Numbered from the stretch's first letter, positions 7,333-16,781 are shown. The stretch is 25,836 bases of DNA from Elusimicrobia bacterium RIFOXYB2_FULL_49_7 (GCA_001800515.1 MGVN01000211.1:1-25836); one strand, 5' to 3'. Notes: generated from the letters alone by a model not told the origin. Numbers and translations: made by a program.

Positions 7333-9198
7333 TTAGTGCAGCAGGCAAAGACGCTGAGTCAGGATGGTCCGGTTGTTTTTATCAGAGTATTTGATGAGAT
7401 AAATACCCGGGACAACACGGCGGCTCAGACTGATACGGCCATCCCATACGATATCCGATCCGTTATTCTTGACGGAAAAACGTTTGATTAAATTGCCTTT
7501 AAGATCATAAATGAAAAGGCTCCCTTCTGAGTTCTTGCTTAATCTTATTGTTGTAGAATGATTGAATGGATTTGGAAAGACGTGAAGCGACAGGTTTGCC
7601 GGTATATTCAGCAGACCGGTTGCTTTCCCAACAACGTTGCTGGCCAAGACTTCATTGGAATAATTTCCCTCTCTTTTTCCTTTATTTGTGTCATACGCGC
7701 TGACAACATAATATTTATCACCCTCAGAGAGACGGGGATCGATATCCGTAAAACTCGTACTGTCTGCCGACGTAACGCTGCCAATTTTTGTATAGAAAGA
7801 TTGGGGGGTATTACGGATACTCTCATAAGAAACGTCGCTGCGATAAATATGGTATCCGGCTACACCATTTAAAGTAATTCCGTTCTCTACCTGGCCCCAA
7901 GTCAATACGACTTTATTACTCACAACCTGAGCCTCCAAATTGCCGGGAATGTCAGGCCGAAGTTTAAAACTATCAATAACGACCTCATTCCATACATCCG
8001 TCCCGGAGTATTGAATATTGATTGCCTTAATCATGATCTGACGAAAATCAACATTGAATTGCATAAAAAGCACAGTTAAAGAATTATTATAGTATGCCAT
8101 ATCCCAATCGGCTGTGTCAGGATAACCGGCACCCTCACCGAATCTTCCTGCAGAAATATTCCAAATATCATTTTGGAAGTTTTCATTGTTCCAAACAGTA
8201 TCAAAGCCGTCAAAAAGCTGTGGATTTATTTTTGTTCTGGAATAATAATGAGTATGTCCATGCATAAATAGTTCGACATCATTGGTATCCAATACATGAT
8301 AGAATTCTGACCGTTGGTTTTCCCAATAGCCGGGTTTCCAGTGCGGCAGGTTTTCACTGGGCAGCGTCCACCAATCCATTATTCCCCAATGATTAAAAAC
8401 AAGATTATGAAGCTGTCCGCGAGCTTTGGCTGCCTGAAAGTCATCTGCCATCCATTTCATCAGAAGAGGATCATACGCAGAATAGGTTGTATAACGAATA
8501 ATCTGAAAATGGGCCGCCCCATAATCAAAGGAGTAGCAAGACCCTTTTCCCATACCGTCATAGGTATTATCTTCGGGCAAGATAAAGCAATAAGTTGAAC
8601 TATCCGTATTAGCCCAAATCCGATCAGCACCACCATCGTGATTGCCGAAAAGCTCATACATCGGTATATAATGCTCTATGGAATCCATGCGGTTTTTATA
8701 AATAAGCGTCCTTTGAAATCGCTCCTCTAAATTCACACAACCGTCATAAGCCACCACATCCCCGGCATTCAACCAAAGATCAGCAGAATCGTTTAACAGA
8801 ATTTGACAATGACCGCGTGTCCGCTCCCAGCTTTGACGCAATAAATAGCCCCCATGCGTATCAGTAATGAGGCCGAAACGAAAGGGGGTGTCTTGATTAA
8901 CGGCTGTTTTGGTAAAATAACAGAGACTCGTTATACTATTAGAAACCACTTGATAATAGTATCGGGTATTGGGCAATAGATTTTCCGCTATTAAGACATG
9001 CCAGGTCCGCTGCTCATTGCTGCTCACACTATCGATAAGCGAAGTGGGAGAAAGCCCCCATTTCAGCTTGCTATCCGATAAAGAATCGGTCTGCCAACCC
9101 ACAGTAAAAGAACTTTGGTTGTTATTGCCGACTTGCGGCCCTTGACTGATTGAAAGACAGAAACTAATGACAGGAATAAAAAAAAGAATCTTAATCAT
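7333..9198 (-). CDS. Secreted calcineurin-like metallophosphoesterase with FN3 and sorting domain
   Basis: A 621-residue protein. The signal peptide is at 1-19 ('ILFFIPVISFCLSIS'). An N-terminal FN3-like domain (~20-100) precedes the catalytic domain, as in purple-acid-phosphatase-like enzymes. All metallophosphoesterase metal motifs are present: D113-x-H115 ('ITDTHGG'), GD at 146-147 ('LNAGDVV'), GNHD at 185-188, H270 ('VFNHWG') and GHTH at 314-317. A second FN3 follows (~420-515), then a sorting tail from 'VFPNPFNHS' (~545). It hydrolyses phosphomono- or diesters outside the cytoplasm; the exact substrate is unknown, and phosphate scavenging is one possibility. AAGGGG lies 7 bases before the ATG. 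It follows the C39-like peptidase gene on the same strand by 95 bases, and the two may share a transcript. Confidence 0.88.
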   Translation of the reverse strand: MIKILFFIPVISFCLSISQGPQVGNNNQSSFTVGWQTDSLSDSKLKWGLSPTSLIDSVSSNEQRTWHVLIAENLLPNTRYYYQVVSNSITSLCYFTKTAVNQDTPFRFGLITDTHGGYLLRQSWERTRGHCQILLNDSADLWLNAGDVVAYDGCVNLEERFQRTLIYKNRMDSIEHYIPMYELFGNHDGGADRIWANTDSSTYCFILPEDNTYDGMGKGSCYSFDYGAAHFQIIRYTTYSAYDPLLMKWMADDFQAAKARGQLHNLVFNHWGIMDWWTLPSENLPHWKPGYWENQRSEFYHVLDTNDVELFMHGHTHYYSRTKINPQLFDGFDTVWNNENFQNDIWNISAGRFGEGAGYPDTADWDMAYYNNSLTVLFMQFNVDFRQIMIKAINIQYSGTDVWNEVVIDSFKLRPDIPGNLEAQVVSNKVVLTWGQVENGITLNGVAGYHIYRSDVSYESIRNTPQSFYTKIGSVTSADSTSFTDIDPRLSEGDKYYVVSAYDTNKGKREGNYSNEVLASNVVGKATGLLNIPANLSLHVFPNPFNHSTTIRLSKNSEGSLFIYDLKGNLIKRFSVKNNGSDIVWDGRISLSRRVVPGIYLIKYSDKNNRTILTQRLCLLH

Positions 9199-9293
9199 AT
9201 CAGACCCCTTGTTTCAAAAGATATACTCTTCTTGGAGGATTCACAAGTTCTTCCACAATGTTACGACAAATCCCCTTATTAGAAACATGCTTC

Positions 9294-10661
9294 CTACTCC
9301 CCCGGCATCTTTAAGACCACCACTCCGCGGAGAATCCATATGTTTGTTCGACCGGCAAGATAATTGGCCTTATAGTGACCGGCAGCAGGATAAATGGAGC
9401 TTTCCGCAGAAATGGTACCGGTCTCAATCTTTTCAAGTTTGGTATAGAAATGGTCGGCTTCAGGATGATAGGGATCATGCAGAATATAGTAATCGGGGTT
9501 CTCGATACTGCCGTCATGCCCATAGCCGACAAACGTCACCCAATGGCCTACAATATTGCTGTATCGATCCGTACTGGCATTGTAACTGCAAATCCAAAAG
9601 AGCCAGCACTCGATATTTTTGTCCTGAATACCTTCTTTTATGGTTTTGATGGTCGGGAGAGAATCTCCACGGTGTATCCGCCAGACCAAGCCGGGCCCAT
9701 GATATAAAAGCGTATCATAATCATAACCCTTGTCTGTGATAAATTGCCTTAAACCATTCGTAAAACCCCAAGGGTCTCGATAGTGCATGTATGGGTCATC
9801 TCCTATTTCCCATATCACATCAAATTGATCCTTTTTTCTATCAATCGTACGCGGTGTCAGATTCGGAAAACCGTTATTCGAAAGCCATATTATTCCATTG
9901 GATACGGCGGTCGGACCGCATTCCGCCGTACCTCCCCCGACCAAGCCGCCGTACGCGGTATCCAGCTGGCAATAATTGGGGAATTCATTGATTTTCAGGA
10001 AAGAATACGTCGGCAATAAGATGAGTTGAATATCCGCCAGACTGTCGATAAGATTTGAAACGGGTATCCGCGAATAAAGTACATTATCGCGCATAACAAG
10101 AAGCGTATCCGATACCGCCAGCGTCTTTTTCAAGATTCTGTTACGATGATTGTTCGTCGTAACAGGAGAAACGATGATAGCTTCACCTTCGATTAGAAAC
10201 ATTTTATAATGCGTTGCGATTTTGTTACGGATGATTGATAAGACATACAAAGCAGATGGCAACTTATTCTTCATATAATCTGTCATTGAAACCGAGTAGC
10301 GCCCGCCATTGAACTTGCCGTTAATCAGCGTAGCGATTTTTCGCCCGGTGATATCATTCAAATAAATCGAGATTTCCTCTTCGAAAGAAGAAACTTGAAA
10401 ATGGAGCATGCCTCCTTTTATTTCTATTTCAGGAAAAGACAAATTCGTTTTAAGTTCCGAGACCGTTTCCCCTTCAAACAGTTTGAACGAGCCATTGGGT
10501 CCGGTCGTATCCGCTATCCCGATATTCTTTAATTGAATAATGACCCCTTCGACAGGAGCAAAGGCGGTATCAATGACTCGTCCTCTTAAGGCGACCTCTT
10601 GTGAAAATGAGAAAACAAACAAAACAAGCGTTATAATTGCGCTTTTAGTCTCTATTGGCAT
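9294..10661 (-). CDS. Secreted C39-like cysteine peptidase with carboxypeptidase-regulatory-like and internal sorting-like domains
   Basis: A 455-residue protein. A signal peptide (~1-20, 'AIITLVLFVFSFS') leads into a carboxypeptidase-regulatory-like domain (~24-62, 'LRGRVIDTAFAPVEGVIIQL'). A fold resembling the usual C-terminal sorting domain then lies in the middle (~84-157, 'ISIYLNDITGRKIATLINGKF'). The C-terminal half has the peptidase C39-like pattern: C248 in 'AECGPTAVSNG', H373 in 'GHWVTFVGYG' and D396 in 'ILHDP', in family order and spacing. The protein ends shortly after the peptidase domain with no sorting tail. AAAGGA precedes the ATG by 7 bases. Cysteine peptidase activity is inferred from intact catalytic residues; the target is unknown. 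Relatives include bacteriocin-processing C39 peptidases, but no ABC transporter is attached here. It is divergent from the sigma-54 activator at 10877. Confidence 0.78.
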   Translation of the reverse strand: MPIETKSAIITLVLFVFSFSQEVALRGRVIDTAFAPVEGVIIQLKNIGIADTTGPNGSFKLFEGETVSELKTNLSFPEIEIKGGMLHFQVSSFEEEISIYLNDITGRKIATLINGKFNGGRYSVSMTDYMKNKLPSALYVLSIIRNKIATHYKMFLIEGEAIIVSPVTTNNHRNRILKKTLAVSDTLLVMRDNVLYSRIPVSNLIDSLADIQLILLPTYSFLKINEFPNYCQLDTAYGGLVGGGTAECGPTAVSNGIIWLSNNGFPNLTPRTIDRKKDQFDVIWEIGDDPYMHYRDPWGFTNGLRQFITDKGYDYDTLLYHGPGLVWRIHRGDSLPTIKTIKEGIQDKNIECWLFWICSYNASTDRYSNIVGHWVTFVGYGHDGSIENPDYYILHDPYHPEADHFYTKLEKIETGTISAESSIYPAAGHYKANYLAGRTNIWILRGVVVLKMPGE

Positions 10662-10809
10662 ACCATTTCCTTTGATAAAAGAGTTACATAATATTCAAAG
10701 CAAATAAAATACCGGATAACGCTTCTACAAAAAACATCTCCTATCAGACCTGATATCATTAACTTAGCAAGATTTAGAATTAATCCATTGAATAGGGCCG
10801 AAAATATAT

Positions 10810-10851
10810 TATAGACTTCTATGGCTTTTTATAGACTTTAATAGACTATTG
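10810..10851. promoter_or_regulatory. Triple TATAGACT-like repeat between divergent C39 and sigma-54 activator genes
   Basis: TATAGACTT occurs at 10810 and again 20 bases later at 10830, followed by AATAGACTATT at 10841 (with the preceding base shared), which is palindromic around its central A. The three copies fall 26-67 bases before the activator start in a 215-base intergenic region. Spacings of 20 and about 10 bases place them on one helix face, which would suit cooperative binding of a regulator such as the activator itself. The repeats are seen directly; their role is inference. Confidence 0.4.
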
Positions 10852-10876
10852 TGTTTTACTCATTTATATTATAAAT

Positions 10877-13198
10877 ATGCTGCCCCAATCCCCGTTCTTA
10901 TATAAAACCAAGATTGCCCTTCCGACCATAGACAGCATAATGGCCTATCATAACTTTCTGGGGGCTGTGGTAAGACTGAATCCGGCAGGCGTTATCGAAG
11001 AAATTCTTTTTTCCAGCGCAGAGTATTCGCTTTCTTTTAAAAGAATACAGGGAAAGAATATTCATACATTCTATCACATTCCATCAGAGAAATCCTTGGC
11101 GACATTAGGTCACCAAATCCATAAACAAGACTTGTATTTGATTCCGCAAAAATATCTTTTTGATCGAAACGCTTTTCCCTCTAAAAATGCCTTCGAAAGA
11201 TTCGATTTGCTTTTCGGCTATTTTTCAAAAATACCTTATTCTCTGCTTCATATTTGGCACATAAAAGGGGAAAGCCTTCTTGGAATCATCAGTTTTAATA
11301 GTTTTATCAGACGCACCTTATACTACAAACATATGCCTCTTTTCCATGTCAATACTGCGGGCAAAATAAAAGGATTTAACCAATGCTTTTTGAAGGCATT
11401 TGCCAACGGGCAAGAACGGCCCAGCCGCTTCCTTGATAAACCCGTAGAAAATTTTCTTTCCCCTGCCCCCAATCGCCTTATTAGCTTATCTGAAAACCAT
11501 TATAGAGCAATACTGCATGAGAAATGGGATCCTATTTTAAAGGAAACAGGATTGGAATGGATATCCAATCAGCATGAACTCGGACTTTTTTGTATTAAAA
11601 AAAGAATCGATTTTACAAAATATAACGTTAAAATTGAAATCGAGCTGGACGTGAATGAGGGCCTGCCCATATCGGTTCTTTTGGGTGGAGAAAAATGGAA
11701 CGGATTTTCTTTTCCGGATGCAAACGGTTATTTGGTCGGATTTGATATGGAACAAAACGTGTTTTATTTAAAAAAAGGAGGGGAAATCGTACAAATCTCA
11801 AACGTTTTCCCACGGTTTGAATCGACCCATTATACGCTGACAGCTTATCAACATCATCATGATATCGCTCTTTTCTTGAATAACCGATTCGTTATCGGAT
11901 ACCGGGATCCGGAACCCCAGGAGACCCGCTCGGGCTTTCAATATCTCCGCTATCATGCCGAAACACGGATTCATATCCGATCGCTGACGTTGTTCGTATC
12001 CGCTAAAACCCCATCATCTCCGATTGTCAATGAGTGCTCTTTACTGGACGGATCCAGAAGGAAATTTCGATTTACCCAGATTGCAGACACTCGAATCAGT
12101 TTCATCAACCGCCTTTTTCATTACACGTTTCTATTAACGGATATCTCTAACTGGATCAATAATATCGAAGCATTAAAAAAAGAAAAACAACAAACCATCA
12201 AGGAAAGGGATAAATACAAAGCGCTGGCTCAACAAACCGATGATCCGAAAAGCAATATGGTCAGCCATCATCCTCTTTTTCAAAAAATCAAGGAGAACGC
12301 CGTCATCGCAGCTCTTTCTCATGTGACTATTTTAATTGAAGGAGAGACCGGCACAGGAAAAGAGGTGCTGGCAAAATACATTCATCAACACAGTTTAAGA
12401 CCGGATGGGCCGTTTGTCAAAGTCGACTGTTCAACGTTACCTGCAACATTAATCGAAAGTGAGCTTTTCGGCTATGAAAAAGGGGCGTTCACCGGGGCAG
12501 ATAAGGAAAAAAGAGGCAAGCTTGAGGAGGCACAAGGGGGCACCCTTTTTTTGGATGAAATCAGTAACCTGACGCTTGATGTACAGGCAAAGCTTCTGCA
12601 TTTTTTACAGGATTACACTTTTGATCGTATTGGGGGCAACCGGAAGATCAAGGTCGATACCCGAATCATTACTGCAACCAACATCTCCTTACGAGAACTC
12701 ATGCAAAAAGGTGCGTTCCGGTCGGATCTCTTTTTTAGGATCAATACCGTTCATTTCACTTTACCGCCATTAAGAGAACGCAAAGAGGATGTCCCTGCTT
12801 TAGCTGTCTTCTTTCTAAATAAGTATTGCCGAAAATTCGATCGTTCCATTAAAGACTTTTCGCCTGACAGTTATCGTCAGCTTATAGAGCATCGCTGGCC
12901 TGGAAATATACGCGAATTGGAAAATGTCATTCAGAATGCGACTCTGTTCTGTAAAAAAAGAATCATAGAACCTGAACTGCTCCACCTGGATCCGGAACCC
13001 TTAAGCCTTCCCAATCGGAACGGTTTACCAACCATCCCATTCGGCAATGCACGGGCCTTTAAGAAAGAACACATTATTCGGCTCTTAAAGGAGCATCAGG
13101 GCATCGTTAAAAAAGCGATTAAAGCATCTCAGATATCCAGAGCAGGTTTTTTTAAAAAAATGAAGGAGTTTAATATTTCCGTTAAGGAACTGTTTTAG
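10877..13198 (+). CDS. Sigma-54-dependent activator with predicted concanavalin-like sensor
   Basis: A 773-residue cytosolic protein. The central AAA+ domain (~460-690) has Walker A GETGTGKE (~489), GAFTGA (~536, the sigma-54 contact loop), Walker B 'GGTLFLDEI' (~557) and the arginine-finger region '[13 protein letters not shown]'. A Fis-type helix-turn-helix is at ~735-768 ('[19 protein letters not shown]'). There is no response-regulator receiver. Residues ~1-240 have PAS-like pieces ('[21 protein letters not shown]'). Residues ~245-375 look like a LamG/glycosidase-type beta-sandwich ('[23 protein letters not shown]' region, '[13 protein letters not shown]'), and a coiled coil at ~430-450 joins sensor to ATPase. 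A carbohydrate or other small-molecule ligand is plausible but unproven. No clear ribosome site precedes the ATG, and an AT-rich TATATTATAAAT abuts it. M22 is an alternative start. Its 3' end overlaps the convergent gene by 17 bases. Confidence 0.88.
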   Translation: MLPQSPFLYKTKIALPTIDSIMAYHNFLGAVVRLNPAGVIEEILFSSAEYSLSFKRIQGKNIHTFYHIPSEKSLATLGHQIHKQDLYLIPQKYLFDRNAFPSKNAFERFDLLFGYFSKIPYSLLHIWHIKGESLLGIISFNSFIRRTLYYKHMPLFHVNTAGKIKGFNQCFLKAFANGQERPSRFLDKPVENFLSPAPNRLISLSENHYRAILHEKWDPILKETGLEWISNQHELGLFCIKKRIDFTKYNVKIEIELDVNEGLPISVLLGGEKWNGFSFPDANGYLVGFDMEQNVFYLKKGGEIVQISNVFPRFESTHYTLTAYQHHHDIALFLNNRFVIGYRDPEPQETRSGFQYLRYHAETRIHIRSLTLFVSAKTPSSPIVNECSLLDGSRRKFRFTQIADTRISFINRLFHYTFLLTDISNWINNIEALKKEKQQTIKERDKYKALAQQTDDPKSNMVSHHPLFQKIKENAVIAALSHVTILIEGETGTGKEVLAKYIHQHSLRPDGPFVKVDCSTLPATLIESELFGYEKGAFTGADKEKRGKLEEAQGGTLFLDEISNLTLDVQAKLLHFLQDYTFDRIGGNRKIKVDTRIITATNISLRELMQKGAFRSDLFFRINTVHFTLPPLRERKEDVPALAVFFLNKYCRKFDRSIKDFSPDSYRQLIEHRWPGNIRELENVIQNATLFCKKRIIEPELLHLDPEPLSLPNRNGLPTIPFGNARAFKKEHIIRLLKEHQGIVKKAIKASQISRAGFFKKMKEFNISVKELF

Positions 13199-14105
13199 TT
13201 TTTACCCGTTCATCTGGCACTGCTTGGAAAAGCGGTGTCGTCTTGTTGACAATCTCCCGGGTCAAAACAATCAAGGTTTCACATTCACTCACCGGTGGAA
13301 TCCATTTGGCGAATTTAACCGGATCGTTCATGTCACAGAACTTTTCCACCTGCCGTAGAATCGGCCCGTCAATATTAACGAGTTGCAGAGCCGCCAACAG
13401 TTCCGTGGTGGTGGACTCTAAAGCATAAAAATGATACCGCGCCCCAAGATAGCGACGTAGGATTTCGGACAACTTCAGATAAAAAGCTTTGATTTCCCCT
13501 TTTTCAGGCAGCCGCTCGGCGAGTAATGCCGCTAACTCTTTTTCGAACTGAACCTCCGGGGGCAAGACTATTTTTGTCGCGGCCGTGAGTTCCGTCTTTT
13601 TCTTTCGGAAACGACGATCCAACCAATAGACACCCAACCCGAGCACCAAAAGAGTGGCTAAAATAATAAGATAAAAGAAGGGACCATATCCTAAATTTTC
13701 CTGTCCGTAATTGTCCACAATGTCTGATGTGTCAGCTACCGTCACTTTTTTAACAATCACTTCCACCGGTTCCGTAATATGGGCATCCGCGGTATCGGAA
13801 CTATTCATTACTTTTAAGGAGGGAATTTGTACCTTGCCCAGTTTAAAAACGGTCAACCGGTATTCGTGACTCTCTCGGACCCGTTCACCGGCAGGTTCTT
13901 CACGACTCCGCTTATCCAAGAGTTCGAAGTCCCCGAATGCGCTCTCCGGATTGGGAAACATCAGCTTTTCCCCGCTCTTTTTAACGGCGGTTACCGTGAG
14001 AACAAGGGGTTCACCTAATGTCAGAGAAGTCCTGTCCACACTTCTCGACAGTTCAAACCCAAGAGCGTTAAGAGCAAATACAACAATAAAAAGGAGGGGG
14101 CGCAT
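13182..14105 (-). CDS. BatD-like single-span membrane protein
   Basis: A 307-residue protein. A signal peptide (~1-17, '[13 protein letters not shown]') precedes an extracytoplasmic beta-sandwich (~18-130) with '[18 protein letters not shown]', the opening typical of BatD / oxygen-tolerance proteins. One membrane helix (~142-162, '[19 protein letters not shown]') is followed by basic residues and a helical cytoplasmic domain (~185-290) with '[19 protein letters not shown]', as in DUF4381/BatD tails. By family knowledge BatD works with MoxR-BatA-BatB complexes. None of those genes is next to it here, so it is an orphan in this window. The start codon has no Shine-Dalgarno sequence but a TATAAT box 11 bases upstream, suggesting a nearly leaderless message. 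It is divergent from panE across 46 bases and convergent, with overlap, with the sigma-54 activator. Confidence 0.7.
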   Translation of the reverse strand: MRPLLFIVVFALNALGFELSRSVDRTSLTLGEPLVLTVTAVKKSGEKLMFPNPESAFGDFELLDKRSREEPAGERVRESHEYRLTVFKLGKVQIPSLKVMNSSDTADAHITEPVEVIVKKVTVADTSDIVDNYGQENLGYGPFFYLIILATLLVLGLGVYWLDRRFRKKKTELTAATKIVLPPEVQFEKELAALLAERLPEKGEIKAFYLKLSEILRRYLGARYHFYALESTTTELLAALQLVNIDGPILRQVEKFCDMNDPVKFAKWIPPVSECETLIVLTREIVNKTTPLFQAVPDERVKTKTVP

Positions 14106-14116
14106 GGTGAATTAAA

Positions 14117-14143
14117 ATTATATTTTTACAGTTTTCCTTTCAA
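14117..14143 (-). promoter_or_regulatory. Predicted promoter of the BatD-like gene
   Basis: On the minus strand TTGAAA (14138-14143) and a perfect TATAAT (14117-14122) are separated by 15 bases, slightly short of the usual 17. Transcription would begin about 5 bases before the ATG at 14105. The -35 element coincides with the ribosome site of panE on the other strand. Confidence 0.4.
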
Positions 14144-14151
14144 GGAGGGAC

Positions 14152-15099
14152 ATGCGTTTTCTTGTTGCAGGCATTGGTGCGATCGGATCCGCTTTTGGCG
14201 GTATGCTAAGAAAGGCCGGAAATGAGGTTTGGTTATTGGGCCGTTCCAATCAGGTATCTGTTATAAAACAACAGGGGCTTCGGATCAGCGGGTTATGGGG
14301 AGACCATCTTGTTAAGGGCTTTCACTACTTGAATCTTCCCATCCATTGTTCGGAAACTTTTGATGTCATCCTGGTTACCGTTAAATCATATGATACCGCA
14401 ACACTCATTCGGCAGCTTCGATCCGTTATCGGAGAACATACGCTCCTGGTTTCCCTCCAGAACGGTCTCGGTAATCTGGAGACCATTCGAGAGATGGGCC
14501 GCACCGCGTTTGTGGTGGGGGGACGTGTTATTTTCGGGGCCATGCTGCCTACTGTCGGTGAAGTGCGCATTACGGTTTACACCCAACCCGTGATGCTCGG
14601 ATTTCCGGACATGACAACCCGCCATTATTCGGCCAGCTTCATTGAACGGGCACAGAAAACAGTTCATTCGATTAATGCCGCAGGTATCCCCTGCCAGTTC
14701 ACGAACACCATCGAATCTTTTATGTGGGCCAAACTGCTGTATAACTGTGCTCTCAATCCTTTAAGTGCTCTTCATGGCGTCCCTTACGGGGTCCTGGCTG
14801 AAAAGCCCGAATGGAAGGAGATAATGGAAGGCGTCATTCGGGAAATCTTTGCCGTAGCTCGGAAACGACAAATACCTCTGACTTGGGATACCCCGGAAGC
14901 TTTTTTGGACTTGTTTTATTCCAAATTGTTGCCCGATACCTATGAACACCGCAGCAGCATGCTCCAGGATATTGAGCGCGGCAAACAGACCGAAATAGAC
15001 AATCTAAACGGCATGGTGGTACGATACGGCGAAGAAATGAAAGTGGCCACACCCATCAACCGGGAACTAACTCATGCCATCAAAATGCTAAAGAGGTAA
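14152..15099 (+). CDS. panE: 2-dehydropantoate 2-reductase (ketopantoate reductase)
   Basis: A 315-residue cytosolic enzyme of the ketopantoate reductase family, which reduces 2-dehydropantoate to pantoate with NADPH on the way to pantothenate and CoA. The N-terminal Rossmann fold shows 'GIGAIGSAFGGMLRKAGNEV' in the first 30 residues, followed by 'VTVKSYDT' (~77-84) and 'SLQNGLGN' (~100). The C-terminal helical domain has the catalytic lysine in 'WAKLLYNCALNPLSAL' (~K194) and the substrate-binding 'TEIDNLNG' (~281). Length is normal for the family. AAGGAGG stands a few bases before the ATG. It is first in a + strand cluster that continues with a methyltransferase and two small membrane proteins, which have no known link to pantothenate. 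Paralogues of this family act on other 2-oxo acids, so the exact substrate is likely but not certain. Confidence 0.85.
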   Translation: MRFLVAGIGAIGSAFGGMLRKAGNEVWLLGRSNQVSVIKQQGLRISGLWGDHLVKGFHYLNLPIHCSETFDVILVTVKSYDTATLIRQLRSVIGEHTLLVSLQNGLGNLETIREMGRTAFVVGGRVIFGAMLPTVGEVRITVYTQPVMLGFPDMTTRHYSASFIERAQKTVHSINAAGIPCQFTNTIESFMWAKLLYNCALNPLSALHGVPYGVLAEKPEWKEIMEGVIREIFAVARKRQIPLTWDTPEAFLDLFYSKLLPDTYEHRSSMLQDIERGKQTEIDNLNGMVVRYGEEMKVATPINRELTHAIKMLKR

Positions 15100-15156
15100 G
15101 GGTATCGGGACGGCGGTGCCCGTTGCAAATCCCCTTCTGCAAGGATTATTTTACCC

Positions 15157-16032
15157 ATGATGAAAGAAAAAATGATTGCCCTCATCCCTGCTCCTTTGCT
15201 GAACACCCTTCAACGTCTGCGATTAAAAGTCAACCTTGCCTTGCCTTACAGCCCCATGCCGTTTTCCCTGTCTGATTTGCCGACTCCAGATGGTCGAAGC
15301 GGATATGCGGATATATTGGAAAGAGAAAGCAAACCGTTTAAACGAACCATGCGGAAATTGCTTTCTTATGTGGGCGCAGGGCCTGTGGGCCCGAATAAAT
15401 ATTGGGAATATCCTTGGGTGATGCGTAACTTGGATTTAAAACCCGGACTCAAAATATTGGATGCAGGATGCGGACGTGCTCCGCTTCAATTTCTATTAGC
15501 TGAATTGGGCATGGAAATGCACGGTATTGATCCGAATGAAAATGTGGGATGGCACGGTATCGATCGCCGGCTTGCCGCCAAATATGGGCTGACAGTCCAT
15601 TATAAAGTTGAAGGCATGGAACACCTCTCCTATCCGGATGAGATGTTTGACCGGGTGATGTCTGTATCGGTCCTGGAACATTGTCGCGCATTGCCCGTTA
15701 AAAACGATCGTCAAACCCCTCAATGCAAAGCGGATTTTGGGTTGCAAGGCCGAATGCTCTCTGAAATGGCACGCGTGTTAAAAAAAGGGGGGAGACTGCT
15801 TGTGACGCTGGATGTCATGTTTCCGGATGCAGAAACCCTGTTGGAATGCAATCTTAATGTCGTTAATCTCATTCAATCATCAGGCCTCACCCTTCAGGAA
15901 ACCGTTCCGGAAGGGTTTTATGGGCAACCTGACTTCGACATACGACGTGTCATGGAACGGAAAAATTTAAGTTTGGAAGTGTACGAGGGCCACCCGGGCA
16001 CGTCACTTGCACTGATTTTCCGGAAGGAATAA
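15157..16032 (+). CDS. Class I SAM-dependent methyltransferase (Methyltransf_11 type)
   Basis: A 291-residue cytosolic protein. The SAM-binding motif I is 'LKILDAGCGRAPLQFLLAELG' (first part ~102-112), followed by the acidic strand end 'MHGIDPNEN' (~125), and motif 'EMFDRVMSVSVLEHC' (~165) is typical of Methyltransf_11 enzymes. A long N-terminal extension (~90 residues) has a 'SDLPTPDGRSGYADILERESKPFKR' region and probably helps substrate recognition. The pattern resembles methyltransferases of lipid or glycan modification, but the substrate cannot be read from the sequence. GCAAGGA lies about 12 bases before the ATG; a second ATG follows immediately. The next gene begins two bases after the stop, so they are almost surely co-transcribed. 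Confidence 0.82.
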   Translation: MMKEKMIALIPAPLLNTLQRLRLKVNLALPYSPMPFSLSDLPTPDGRSGYADILERESKPFKRTMRKLLSYVGAGPVGPNKYWEYPWVMRNLDLKPGLKILDAGCGRAPLQFLLAELGMEMHGIDPNENVGWHGIDRRLAAKYGLTVHYKVEGMEHLSYPDEMFDRVMSVSVLEHCRALPVKNDRQTPQCKADFGLQGRMLSEMARVLKKGGRLLVTLDVMFPDAETLLECNLNVVNLIQSSGLTLQETVPEGFYGQPDFDIRRVMERKNLSLEVYEGHPGTSLALIFRKE

Positions 16033-16034
16033 AA

Positions 16035-16778
16035 ATGGTCTGTCATTTCTGCGGACACCCGCTGCCCATGGACGCCCTTTTCTGTACCCATTGTGGAGCC
16101 CGTCAATACGGAACTGAAGCGGCCGACGAGAATCCGCCGGCAGATATCCAACCGGATTGGGAGGAAAAAGGCCATCTTTTCAATCTTCCTTCTCTTTTCA
16201 TCACGGTCCGCGATGTGCTGTTCACGCCGGTATTGACATTCCGCTATTTAAACCGAACTCCCCATCTTTTTAATGCGCTTCTTTTCGCCGTCCTTTGCGG
16301 CAGCGTAGGTTTTCTGTTGAATTCACTCTGGCAATCGCTCATGGATTTCCGTCAATATCTTCCTCAGGGATATGAAATTCCGGTCTTTCTGAGCAGTGCC
16401 GGAGTCAAACTGGCTATGATCTTCATAGTCCCGCTTGGCATTGCAGTGGGATTGTTTATCGGCGCCGGGCTCTGTCATCTTTTTCTGTTATTGACCGGCG
16501 GTGCCAAACAACCATTTGCGGTCACCTTTAAAGTCACTGCCTATGCATATGGCAGCACATCGCTTCTCGGCTTTATTCCCGTGTTGGGAACCGTGGCCGG
16601 TGCGGTCTGGGCGGTGATCATCCAGATAGCAGGCTTGAAGGAAGCTCACAGGACCAGTTATATCCGGGTAATCTTAGCGGTTTGTCTTCCTGCAATAGGC
16701 TGCTGTTGCTGTGCAGCAGCCGGTGTGGTGCTTTTGTTAACCGGGTTAAGCTTCTCCGGTTTGTCTGGCTTGTTTTAA
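16035..16778 (+). CDS. Zinc-ribbon Yip1-family membrane protein
   Basis: A 247-residue protein. The N-terminus is a small zinc ribbon with C3-x2-C6 and C17-x2-C20 ('VCHFCGHPLPMDALFCTHCG'). After a charged linker come about five hydrophobic membrane spans: ~76-97, ~121-145, ~150-160, ~175-198 and ~212-238. The 'LFTPVLTFRYL' region just before the first span matches the YIP1-domain pattern. The last span is unusual in carrying 'CCCCAAAG', four consecutive cysteines. Function is unknown; bacterial zinc-ribbon/YIP1 proteins are common membrane proteins without assigned roles. The gene starts two bases after the methyltransferase stop and ends three bases before the DUF2752 gene. Confidence 0.75.
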   Translation: MVCHFCGHPLPMDALFCTHCGARQYGTEAADENPPADIQPDWEEKGHLFNLPSLFITVRDVLFTPVLTFRYLNRTPHLFNALLFAVLCGSVGFLLNSLWQSLMDFRQYLPQGYEIPVFLSSAGVKLAMIFIVPLGIAVGLFIGAGLCHLFLLLTGGAKQPFAVTFKVTAYAYGSTSLLGFIPVLGTVAGAVWAVIIQIAGLKEAHRTSYIRVILAVCLPAIGCCCCAAAGVVLLLTGLSFSGLSGLF

Positions 16779-16781
16779 CGG

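Noticed and set aside
10821..10840. ATGGCTTTTTATAGAC as a sigma-54 -24/-12 promoter
   Set aside because: The GC of the -12 element is missing at the required spacing.
15100..15156. Short inverted repeat TTGCA/TGCAA as a terminator between panE and the methyltransferase
   Set aside because: Only a 5-bp stem without a following T run.
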